Shown here: piece by piece, positions 55,310-64,000 of the stretch
Numbering within the stretch: the first letter of the stretch is position 1
How the letters are laid out: each line of letters opens with the position of its first letter
DNA from: Pithys albifrons albifrons
Lineage: Eukaryota; Chordata; Aves; Passeriformes; Thamnophilidae
NCBI RefSeq assembly: GCF_047495875.1
Contig: NC_092467.1
Span: forward strand, 32,463,378 to 32,527,377
Length of the DNA: 64,000 bases
Direction: 5' to 3'
The notes under the pieces: generated by a model
Database searches by the model: none
What the model was told of the DNA's origin: nothing
What the model saw: only the letters and a program-made list of their open reading frames with translations
Program-made: the position numbers and the translations under genes

Positions 55310-55765
55310 TTTTCCTGTTTAGAATGTGGGAATTCTGATCTGCTGTAAGGAAAGTAACATGAGAAAACTGGATTTGTCCTTGTTGGAATGTGGGAATTCT
55401 GATTTGTGGTAAGGAAAATAATGGGAGAAAACTGGATTTGTTCTCAAATTGTGGGAATTCTGATCTGCTGTATGGGAAATAATGGGAGGAAACTGGATTT
55501 GTTCTCAGATTGTGGGAATTCTGATCTGTAAGGAAAATAATGGGAGAAAACTGGATTTGTTCTCAGATTGTGGGAATTCTGATCTGCTGTATGGGAAATA
55601 ATGGGAGAAAACTGGATTTGTCCTTCTTAGAAAGTGGGAATTCTGATGTGCTGTATGGAAAATAATGGGGAAAATCTGTGTTTGTCCTTAGAATGTGGGA
55701 ATTCTGATTTAATGTAAGGAAAATAATGGGAGAAAACTGGATTTGTCCTTGTTGGAATGTCCTTG
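55310..55765. repeat. Tandem array, about 58-64-bp units, 7-8 copies
   Basis: GTGGGAATTCTGAT[C/T]TG, then TAAGGAAAATAATGGGAG and AAAACTGGATTTGTCCTT (or TTGTTCTCA), repeats at about 55326, 55390, 55451, 55511, 55571, 55634 and 55695. AT-rich, unlike the other arrays. Confidence 0.93.
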
Positions 55766-56689
55766 TTGGGGGGTGTCCAAGGCAAGATTTTCAGGAGGGG
55801 ATGAAGGAGGAAATCTTGGGAAAAAACTGGGCAAAAAAGTTGATTTATTTCCACCTTGATTTGGACTTTCCTCCATCCAAGGTGATCCTGGAGAATCCCT
55901 GGGCAGGAGGAGAAATTCCTGCTCTGCTTCCCCCCTTAGTCTGGGAATCAAAGCTCAGAATTTGCAACTGTTTTAATTTACACTGAAAAAGCCAAGATAA
56001 ATAATATATTCCTCCTGTTCTCCACGAGCTAAATGCTGTATAAAATTACCACCCTTTGTAAGAATATGTAATTATTTAGAGGATCTTTCCAAAAGAAAAA
56101 TGCCAGCAGAGAGACCTTTCTTCAGGTGGTAACTGATCCTTCCTTGGAAAAATACAGAAGCCAGGAAAAAAAAAAAAAAAAAAAAGAAAAAGGGACTCAT
56201 CCCCTTTAATCATTGCTGTTATTTTAATTTCTTTGTGTTCTTTGGGAGGAGGTTGTTTGCAGAGCAGCTCTACAGTTTAATTTGCTGCCTCCCACACACA
56301 GCACAAAGCCATTGCCTCCCAAATGCAGCAGGTTGATGTGGAACCTGCAGCAAATCAGACTAAATAAAATGGGAATAATAATTAAAAAGAAATGAGACAT
56401 TTAGTCTGGCTCGAGGCTAATGCTGTTACCTGAGTTGGCAGTGGGGTCATCTCGATGCCTTCCACTGGCTTTTGACTTTTGGATGAGATTTATCTTAAGT
56501 AAGAGGATAGAAATAAATTCTCTGTGTTGGTTCCTAGAAATTAATATCGGGTTTCAACCCTCTTCCTGCCACCTGATGTGGGAAGAGCTTGTGGAGCTCA
56601 TGGCAACAACATCTCAGTGGCTTCCAGCCTGGAGTTTGCCCACTTGGAATCAGGGTTGGCATTGGCTTTGGCTGGTGGCAACTCTTGCC
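55766..56689. other. Unique intronic sequence with a poly-A run
   Basis: An A20 run at about 56166-56185 followed by GAAAAAGGG could be a retroposon tail, but no recognisable body precedes it. No exon found. Confidence 0.45.
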
Positions 56690-56830
56690 ATCCCTGGGAG
56701 TGCCCAAGGCCAGGTTGGACAGGGCTTGGAGCACCTTGGGCTGGTGGGAGGTGTCCCTCAATGGGCTCTTAATGAGGGTTGGATTTGATGGTCTTGGTGG
56801 GTCCTTCCAGCTCAGCATGTTCCGTGGTTC
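56690..56830 (+). mobile_element. CR1 3'-end fragment
   Basis: CCCAAGGCCAGGTTGGACAG, GGCTTGGAGCACCTTGGGC, GGTTGGATTTGATGGTCTTG and CCTTCCAGCTCAGCATGTTC, in sense orientation. Confidence 0.88.
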
Positions 56831-56889
56831 TGGGACGTTGGTGCTGCTGCAGGTACATGCCCAGGGTAACCTGGGCTGAGTCCTCAGCA

Positions 56890-57700
56890 AAGGGGACAGC
56901 CCCATGTCCCCAGAGCCACCTCGTGGTCAGCCCCATGTCCCCAGAGGCAGCCCATGATCAGCCCCATGTCCCCAGAGTCCCCTCATGGTCAGCCCCATGT
57001 CCCCAGAGCCACCTCATGGTCAGCCCCATGTCCCCAGAGCCCCCTCATGGTCAGCCCCATGTCCCCAGAGCCACCTCGTGGACAGCCCCATGTCCCCAGA
57101 ACCACCTCGTGGACAGCCCCATGTCCCCAGAGCCACCCCATGTCCCCAGAGCCACCTCATGGTCAGCCCCATGTCCCCAGAGCCACGTCATGGTCAGCCC
57201 CATGTCCCCAGAGCCACCTCATGGTCAGCCCCATGTCCCCAGAGCCCCCTCATGGTCAGTCCCATGTCCCCAGAGCCACCTTGTGGTCAGCCCCATGTCC
57301 CCAGAGCCACCTCATGGAGAGTCCCATGTCCCCAGAGCCCCCTCATGGTCAACCCCATGTCCCCAGAGCCACCTCATGGTCAGCTCCATGTCCCCAGAGC
57401 CACCTCATGGTCATCCCCATGTCCCCAGAGCCCCCTTGTGGTCAGCCCCATGTCCCCAGAGCCACCTCATGGTCAACCCCATGTCCCCAGAGCCACCTCA
57501 TGATCAGCCCCATGTCCCCAGAGCCCCCTCATGGAGAGTCCCATGTCCCCAGAGCCACCTCGTGGACAGCCCCATGTCCCCAGAGCCCCCTCATGGACAG
57601 CCCCATGTCCCCAGAGCCACCTTGTGGTCAGCCCCATGTCCCCAGAGCCCCCTCATGGTCAGCCCCATGTCCCCAGAGCCCCCTCATGGACAGCCCCACC
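56890..57700. repeat. Minisatellite, 31-bp unit, about 26 copies
   Basis: CAGCCCCATGTCCCCAGAGC then CACCTCATGGT recurs every 31 bases (GCCCCATGTC at 56961, 56992, 57023, 57054, ...). Variant positions: CTCATGG/CTCGTGG, GTCAG/GACAG, CCACC/CCCCC. Because 31 is not a multiple of three, three units make a 31-residue repeat in every + frame; these are not proteins. Confidence 0.97.
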
Positions 57701-59304
57701 ATGGCTGAGGCAGGAGGAGATCAGGTGTCCACACAAACAGGAGTATCTCTGTCTGTGCAGCTCAACAAGGTGAAATGCTGAGAGAGCAGCAGGGGGGAAA
57801 GGGCTGAAACCTCTGGATTTTGGGACCCAGAGGACACTTTTGTGATGGCTCCCATTGCATTTGAGCAGCGGAGACCTGGCCAGCTGTGAAGAAAATGTGC
57901 CAATCTGGCAAAGGAGGGAGCCCTGGCAGTGCCACCTCCTGTCTGTGCTACAATCCCTGGGGAAATCCAAGACTTGTTTCCATGTCCACAAGGAAAAGTT
58001 CTCTCAAGTGCCCCAGTCCCAGGATGAGAAGGTGCCACAAACCCAGTGCTGGATCAAAGCAGGGACTTGTCTTTTCCTCTCTCCCTGGGTCTTACATTTC
58101 CTTTCAATCAATGGAAATGTGGTAGAATTGCAGTTGTTGAGGTATTTCATTCCCAGGATCCTTGGGATTGCATTTCTCCCTTCCCAGCTGGGTGTGGCAG
58201 GAAATGCAGGAGGGGAAGTTTCCTTTTCATCTCCATCTTTCATTTTAACCCACGTTTTGGGATCTGTTGTGCACATGGAGCTCTGGGCCAGCAGAAAGAT
58301 CCAGGACTGTGTCTGGACTGTGTGGAGAATTCTGATTTTATCCATGCTGTGTAATGCAATCCCAGGCCAGGGCAGTAATTCCAGGGAAAAATAATTACAG
58401 CACCTACAGACAAAAATTAAGGCTTATTTTACCACCTCTTCTGGAAGCTCCTTGTTGTTCCTTGAAGCCTCATTTCAGCAGTTGAGTTCCTTGTGCTTCC
58501 ATCCCCGTGGTGTTAATTCTGGTGCATCCCAGTTGCTTGTTTTGTTTTGTCTGAAGGAGGGGGAAACCAGGCACCAGCTCTGAGGGATTTCTCTAAAAAC
58601 AACCCCCAAACCCCCAGTTTAGCCTTTCCCTGAGCCACTCCAAGCCTGGCTGCAGCTCAGGGGTGTGTTCTGATGGAGAGCTCTGTGTGTGCCTGTGGGG
58701 GGCAGGCACAGCAATGTGGCTTTTATGGCTTCCTGCTGGAATCCCACAGCCAATTCCCTGTTCCACAGACTGTTGGAGGCATCTGGAGAGACTTTTGGAA
58801 GGGCTTTTTATGTGCCAAGGGTGTGGGGACACCAACACAGGTGCCACTGGGGGTGTCTTGGGGAACTGGGGTGTCTTCAGAGTGTTCAGCCTGGGGGTTG
58901 TTTGGCTGCCAACCACTCCTTTAGAACTCCAGAGGCAGCAAACCAAGATCCAAGGATTTTCTGGAATGGTTTCCATGGGTTGGACCTGCCCCCTCTGCTC
59001 CCTGGTTGGGTTGGGTGGGGATGAACCACTGACTGGTGCTGTTGGGTGTTCTGGAGGGACTGGGATGAGTGTTGGGCCAATTAGGAACCTGTTTTAAATT
59101 GCACTAATTGATAAAATAAAATCCCAGCTAAAAGGGGTGCTGGAGTTGCTCAGCAGAGCTCCCCTCCTGACACACCTCCCACCAACTGAGCACACTCCTC
59201 TTCCTTCTGGACTTGGGACTGGCAATTCCAGGGGTGTTTTTCCAAGCAGATGAAGTGCTTGGAGGTGTGGGATTAAAGGGAGGGGAAAGCTGGAGGTGTC
59301 CATG
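57701..59304. other. Unique intronic sequence
   Basis: No exon, RNA gene or known repeat recognised. Overlapping open frames near 58660-59100 lack family resemblance or splice context. Confidence 0.45.
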
Positions 59305-59600
59305 GAATCACAAAATTGTTCAGGTTCGAAAAGACCTTGGGGACCATCAAATCCAACCACCCCCCAGCACTGCCAAGGCCACCACTGACCATGTCCCCAA
59401 GTGCTACATGGCTTTGAAACCCCTCCAGGGATGGGCCCTGGGATGGACAACCCTTTCCAGGAAGGAATTTCCCCAGCATCCAACCTAAACCTGTCCTGGT
59501 GCAACTTGAAGACCTTTTCCCTTGTCCTGACCCTCGTACCTGGGAGAAGAGACCCACCCCCAACTCATTCCAGCCTCAACTCTTGGAAAACCTGCTGCTG
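59305..59600 (-). mobile_element. CR1 fragment (ORF2 end plus 3' end)
   Basis: GGAATCACAAAATTGTTCAG, CCATCAAATCCAACCACC, CCTCCAGGGATGGGCCCTGG, CCAGCATCCAACCTAAACC and CTGGGAGAAGAGACCCACCC: an older, more diverged CR1 than the 60.5-kb copy. Confidence 0.85.
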
Positions 59601-60485
59601 GTTCTCCTGGAAGTTGGGAAGGGGAGACCTTCCAGCCCCTGCTTTGCCCTTTGCTCCTCCCTGGCACTGCTGGTGTCCCTCAGAGCTCCATGTCTGTGCC
59701 ATCTGATCCTTTCCCCACGTTCTTCCCAAAAGCCTCCTTAGATTTGTCTCTGTTGAAGCCCAAGTTGAAGCCCAAGTTGAAGCCCAAGGTTGGTAATTTT
59801 TTTTATGCCAAACCCCATCAGACATTACTCTCAGCAGTGTTACTGTCCTGAAAATTGCAGCTCCAAAGATCATTGATCCTTGGTTGTTTTCAGAGAGCAG
59901 TGGAGGATGTGAAGGAAAGTTTGCTCTTTCCTTGCCCTGGGCACATCCAACCCCCACCGTGCCCTCCCAATAACCCCTGGCAATCCTTCCTCCTGCAGCC
60001 ACAGGCATGAGAAATGTGGGATTCTGCAGGGAAAACCCTTCTGTTGTACAACCCCCAACCTCCAAATTCACTGTTCAGGCATCAGAGAGAGAAGTGAAGC
60101 CCTGAGGAAATGGTTTCACAGCTCTGGAAGGTCTAATTTGATTCCCTTTTGTGTTGGCTCCATGGACTCAATCCATGCTCAGGTCAAGTCCACTCTTTGT
60201 TCTGTGCTCCTGAAAAATAAATATGAGCTGCAAAAGTGTCTGAATGTTTGTCTGACTAGACAAACATTGCAATAATGATGTAGTGCCATGAATTCCAGAG
60301 CAGGAGGGATGTTGGGGACAGTTTAGGGATGTTGATGGATCTTCCTTGAATAATCAGGGCATGGCAGTTCATTCCCACTGCAGTTGGACACGTTCAGGCT
60401 CCTCCAGAAAATCCCTGGTTTGCTCCACACTGAGAAAGGCTTTGCTTTTTCATTCCATACCTCTCAGTAGGGGAGAATATTTTCT
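59601..60485. other. Unique intronic sequence
   Basis: A 12-base motif, AAGCCCAAGTTG, is repeated three times at about 59756-59790. No exon recognised. Confidence 0.45.
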
Positions 60486-61690
60486 TATAGAATCACAGAA
60501 TCATAGAATGGATTGGGTTGGAAAAGACCTCCAAGATCATCGAGTCCAACCCTTGGTCCAACTCCAGTCCCTTTACCAGATCATGGCACTCAGTGCCACG
60601 GCCAAGATCAGTTGAAAAACCTCCAGGGATGGAGAATCCACCCCCTCTCTGGGCAGCCCATTCCAATCCCTGAGCTCTCTCTGTGAAGAATTTTTTCTGA
60701 TCTCCAACTTCAATTTCCCCTGGCAGAGCTTGAGCCCATCGTGCCCCCTTGTCCTATTGCTGAGTGCCTGGGAGAAGAGACCAACCCCCACCTGGCCAGA
60801 ACTTCCCTTCAGGCAGTTCCAGACAGTGCTGAGGTCCCCCCTGAGCCTCCTCTTCTCCAGGCTGAACACCTCCAGCTCCCTCAGCCTCTCCCCACAGGGC
60901 TTGTGCTCCAGTCCCTTCTCCAGCCTCGTTGCTCTTCTCTGGCCCCGCTCCAGCCCCTCAATGTCCTTCCTCAGCTGAGGGGCCCAGAACTGAACACAAC
61001 ACTCAAGGTGTGGCCTCCCCAAGGCAGAGTCCAGGGGAAGGGTCACTGCCCTGGCCCTGCTGGCCACGCTAGTTTGGATCCAGGCCAGGATCCCATTGGC
61101 CTTCTTGGCCACCTGGGCACACTGTTGGCTCCTGTTGAGCTTCCTGTCCCTCAGTCCCCCCAGGTCCCTCTGCCTGGCTGCTCTCCAGCCACTCTGTGCC
61201 CAGCCTGGAGCGCTGCAGGGGTTGGAGTGGCCAAAGGGCAGGACCTGCACTTGGCCTTGTTGAACTTCATCCCATTGGAATCAGCCCATCCCTCAAGTCC
61301 ATCCAGATCCCTCTCCAGGTCCCTCCTGCCCTCCAGCAGGTCGACACTCCCTCCCAACTTGGTGTCATCAGCAAATTTGCTGCTGACGGACTCAATCCCC
61401 TCATCTAAATCATCAATAAAGATGTTAATTAAACAGGACTGGACCCAACACAGACCCCTGGGGGACACCACAGGTGACCAGCTGGATGCAGCTCCATTCC
61501 CCAGCACCCTCTGGGCCCGACCCTCCAGCCAGCTAAAAGGGAAACTATTCAGCAGAGAAAAGGCAGCTTTGTGTCCTGTCAGCTCGAAGGGCACTTTGGG
61601 GGCACCTCAGCTGAGTTGCCACCACTCCTTTTTCAGCTCCCTGAGCTCCCCCCAACATTTTAGGAGCTCTTCAATATTACCTGGCTGTTA
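60486..61690 (-). mobile_element. CR1 LINE, 5'-truncated, with reverse transcriptase remnants
   Basis: The best-preserved CR1 here. On the minus strand, one frame (61594 to about 61200) reads [20 protein letters not shown] then [20 protein letters not shown] and FNKAKCR. FADD is the catalytic Asp-Asp box of the reverse transcriptase palm. After a frameshift near 61150-61250, a second frame continues to about 60575 with [39 protein letters not shown] and [16 protein letters not shown], the end of ORF2. The 3' end (60486) shows GATGATCTTGGAGGTC and ATTCTATG/ATTCTGTG octamers in the element's own orientation. The enzyme once copied CR1 RNA at the target site; this copy is inactive, lacking the endonuclease and most of the reverse transcriptase. 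Confidence 0.95.
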
Positions 61691-62405
61691 TTAAATAGGG
61701 TTGCCTGAAGTTCTGGCCATGTTCATTCATAGCCATGCAATGAATTTTATATGCAGCAACACTGGGATAGTTAATTTTTATTCCAACCAACCAGTTCCTC
61801 ACCTTAAATCAGCTCCCACCCTTCCAGCTCTTTTATTAATATTTATACTTTCCCAGAACATATTAACTTTATCTTAAGGCTCAAAGTGTGGCTTAATTCT
61901 TGTTAAATTATTAGTTCACATGTTATTTACTGCAGTGGAAAAGAGTTTTGCTTGGTGATAAAAGAGCAGGGTGTGGTTGGCAGGAGTTGTCTTTGCTGTC
62001 ATTGTGATGCTTTCCTAATGTGATGGGAATGTTTGGAATAATGAATGTCAATACCAGTAAATTGCCACAAACAGAAATCAGGAGAGGTTACAGTTTATTA
62101 ACTGTATTTATTAATATTTATTTATTATTGTTAGACTGAAGATTCTCTCCCAGATTTAACTGAAAATTCCTGTTAATGTCGTTGAACTGGAGCAAATTCC
62201 CTCTCTGCTTTTGAGGGATTCTCTGATCAGGAGGCAGGAGCTCATCCCTGGTTTAAGGGCTCCCATTGTGGCTTTGTGGCTTGGGCAGGTTCTGCTCTGA
62301 GGTTGCTCCACATGCAGGGGAGATGGGCAGGAATTCCATAAGGAAATGTGCAGGAATTCCACAAAGAAATGTGCAGGAATTCCACAAGGAAAATACATCT
62401 TGGAA
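61691..62405. other. Unique intronic sequence, AT-rich
   Basis: AT-rich, with TTATTAATATTTATTTATTA near 62100 and a three-fold short repeat of GTGCAGGAATTCCACAA[A/G]G at about 62345-62392. No exon recognised. Confidence 0.5.
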
Positions 62406-62665
62406 TCAAGGTTGGGCTCAGAGACCTTAATGCTCATCTCATCCCACCCCTGCCATGGGCAGGGACACCTCCCACCAGTCCAGGGTGCTCCAAGCCCTGT
62501 CCAACCTGGCCTTGGACACTCCACAGCTTCTCTGGGCACCTGTGCCAGGGCCTGCCAGGAATTCCTTCCCAATATCCCACCTAAGGTGTCCCTGCCCATG
62601 GCAGGGGTGGGACTGGATGAGTTTTGAGGTGCCTCCCAACCCAAACCATTCTGAGATTCTGTGAT
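62406..62665. mobile_element. Inverted pair of CR1 3' ends
   Basis: 62406-62582 is antisense CR1 (CCTGCCATGGGCAGGGACAC, CCAAGCCCTGTCCAACCTGG, CCAATATCCCACCTA). It switches at about 62585 to sense CR1 (AGGTGTCCCTGCCCATGGCA, GGGGTGGGACTGG, CCAACCCAAACCATTCTGAG). The inverted arms share at least GGTGTCCCTGCCCATGGCAG. Confidence 0.85.
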
Positions 62666-63121
62666 ATTCCAACAAGATGTCCTTGAAGGCAAAGGCACCT
62701 CCATGTCCCAGCAAGAGTTAAAAGTCAACGTGCCATGAGAGGGACACAACTGGAAACACAATAAATGACCCATCTCGCTCTGAGCTCAGGGAGGAGAAAA
62801 CCCATAACGAAAATACAGAATAAAATCCATATTAGGCTGTTTTGTTTGGGTGGGTTTTTTTTTTTCAACAAGCTGAATTATTCATGGGGAGCTGCAATCC
62901 CATGGAGGGGCTGCTGTGAGATGAATAACCCCCCCAGCCCTGCTAATGCCACTGAAGCCCCCTCGGTGGAACTGCTGTCATGTACAATTGGCTGAACATT
63001 AATCTGCATGTTGCTGTTTTCTTCAGCAGGACTGACATTCAGCCTGTTTTGTTTCTGGTTCTGTTAATGAGGTACAATTTGCAGCTAAAAACAGGCAGGG
63101 TGTTTCCAGTGGATCTTCAAA
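62666..63121. other. Unique intronic sequence
   Basis: No feature recognised apart from a T-run near 62857. Confidence 0.4.
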
Positions 63122-63345
63122 TTAAATATATCTATATATCTATATCTATATCTATATCTATATCTAGCTATAGCTATAGCTATATCTATCTACCTATATA
63201 TCTATATATCTATATCTATATATATCTATATATCTATATATCTATATCTATATCTATATATCTATATATCTATATCTATATCTATATCTATATATCTATA
63301 TATCTATAGCTATATCTATCTCTGTACCTATATATATATATGTAT
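63122..63345. repeat. TATATC/TATC microsatellite, about 220 bp
   Basis: TATCTATATCTATATATC-like alternation of 6- and 8-base units, with AGCTATAGCTATAGC variants near 63165-63185 and 63303. Almost pure A/T. Confidence 0.97.
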
Positions 63346-63499
63346 TCACTGGCCTAGAAATCATTTTGTGCAATTCTTAAGCCCAAACACACCAGTCCAG
63401 GGGGGCAGAGCCTTCCAGATGTGCTTCTCATGTGGGGACTTAGAGATGGTTCAAACTTGGCTGTAACAATGCCAAGGTCATGGGTTCAATCCCCTCTAT

Positions 63500-63575
63500 G
63501 GGCCATTGACTTGAGAGTTGGACTCGATGGTCCTTGTGGGTTCTTCCAGCTCAGAACAGTCTGGGATTCTGTGAA
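63500..63575 (+). mobile_element. CR1 3'-end fragment
   Basis: GAGTTGGACTCGATGGTCCT, TGTGGGTTCTTCCAGCTCAG and TCTGGGATTCTGTG, in sense orientation and very short. Confidence 0.75.
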
Positions 63576-63739
63576 AATCAGGTTCAGGGCAGGTTTCTGT
63601 TCTCTGATCATCTTGCAGCTGAGTCTGGTCACTCCTGGAAATGCTCTTTGGAGCCTCCAAGGTTTTTACGTCTTCACATTTGAGATTGTGGTGGAGCTTT
63701 TGGATCACCACAGAAAAATTGGGCAGTGTCCATATGTGC

Positions 63740-64000
63740 AGAATCCTGAGCTGGAAGGGACCCACATCCAGTCCAGCTCCTGCACAGACACCCCAACAAT
63801 CCCACCCTGTGCCCCAGAGCATCATCCAAACCCTCCTGCAGCTCTGGCAGCCTTGGGGCTGTGCCCACAATCCCACCCTGTGCCCCAGAGCATCATCCAA
63901 ACCACCTGCAGCTCTGGCAGCCTTGGGGGTGTGCCCACAATCCCACCCTGTGCCCCAGAGCATCATCCAAACCCTCCAGGAGCTCTGGCAGCCTTGGGGC
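63740..64000 (-). mobile_element. CR1-like 3' region with a 70-bp tandem repeat, cut by the window end
   Basis: GAGCTGGAAGGGACCCACAT opens a minus-strand end. Then CAATCCCACCCTGTGCCCCA, GAGCATCATCCAAACC and GCTCTGGCAGCCTTGGGG[C/G] repeat at 63798, 63869 and 63939 (70-71 bases) and run off the window. It is the same sequence family as 49290-49350, in the opposite orientation. Confidence 0.85.

Noticed and set aside
56160..56190. Processed pseudogene ending in a poly-A run
   Set aside because: No recognisable coding or repeat body lies next to the A-run.
56779..57781. Pro/Ser/His-rich repeat proteins in three + frames
   Set aside because: They arise from the 31-bp minisatellite; all three frames give shifted versions of the same motif.
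60573..61594. A functional reverse transcriptase gene
   Set aside because: It is a 5'-truncated, frameshifted CR1 lacking the endonuclease and most of the polymerase.
7012..64000. Further PDE4B exons (the common UCR1 exon beginning FDVENG, or other isoform N-termini)
   Set aside because: Looked for the FDVENG and RRESFLYRSDSDYD-type readings and other PDE4B starts known to me; none was seen. Very short exons could still have been missed by eye.

Overview
This is vertebrate nuclear DNA, almost certainly from a bird and probably a passerine. The window is full of CR1 LINE fragments, the dominant avian retroposon, with typical 3' ends (TTGGAAGGGACC-type tails followed by ATTCTGTG octamers). One solo LTR and a second LTR-like block resemble songbird endogenous retrovirus LTRs. 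Coding sequence is sparse, there are CpG islands, and G/C-rich tandem repeats are unusually abundant. The bird call rests on CR1; the passerine call is inference.

The one confidently recognised gene feature is the first coding exon of a long phosphodiesterase 4B isoform (PDE4B3 type) at 6776-7011 on the + strand, inside a CpG island. It ends at a canonical splice donor in the phase needed to make the Cys of the conserved ...VAHT-C-FDVENG junction with the first common PDE4B exon. I did not find that common exon. The simplest reading is therefore that 1-6.2 kb is upstream or intronic DNA and that 7.0-64 kb is one long PDE4B intron on the + strand.

Layout: 0-6 kb holds unique sequence with a 51-bp and an 80-bp minisatellite. 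6.2-7.0 kb is the CpG island and PDE4B exon. 7.0-8.6 kb is a roughly 155-bp satellite that starts about 7 bases after the splice donor. 10-11.2 kb is a CR1 carrying a foldback insertion. 12.2-13.2 kb is a 60/63-bp array, followed by a 281-bp duplication and a 12-bp array. 16.45-17.08 kb is a solo LTR with a 5-bp target-site duplication. 21.2-22.1 kb and 29.6-30.5 kb hold CR1-derived foldback clusters. 27.2-28.1 kb is a CR1 whose tail has expanded into an (AACCC)n tract. 31-33 kb and 54.3-55.1 kb hold 51-bp arrays built from a CR1 3' end. 35.7-36.3 kb and 51.7-52.4 kb are tetranucleotide tracts. 37.7-40.5 kb is a tandem array running into a second CpG island that contains a 50-bp minisatellite and a CRE-like site. 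44.2-45.8 kb contains an orphan exon-like ORF, a 12/24-bp array and a minus-strand exon candidate. 48.7-49.2 kb and 56.9-57.7 kb are further minisatellites. 60.5-61.7 kb is the best-preserved CR1, with reverse transcriptase remnants. The window ends in a TATATC tract and a 70-bp repeat.

Most long open frames here are products of tandem repeats and should not be read as proteins. No rRNA, tRNA, CRISPR array or prokaryotic feature was seen. The PDE4B exon is the only element with a clear protein-coding role. The second CpG island (38.6-40.5 kb) is the best candidate for an additional, cAMP-responsive PDE4B promoter, but that is inference.
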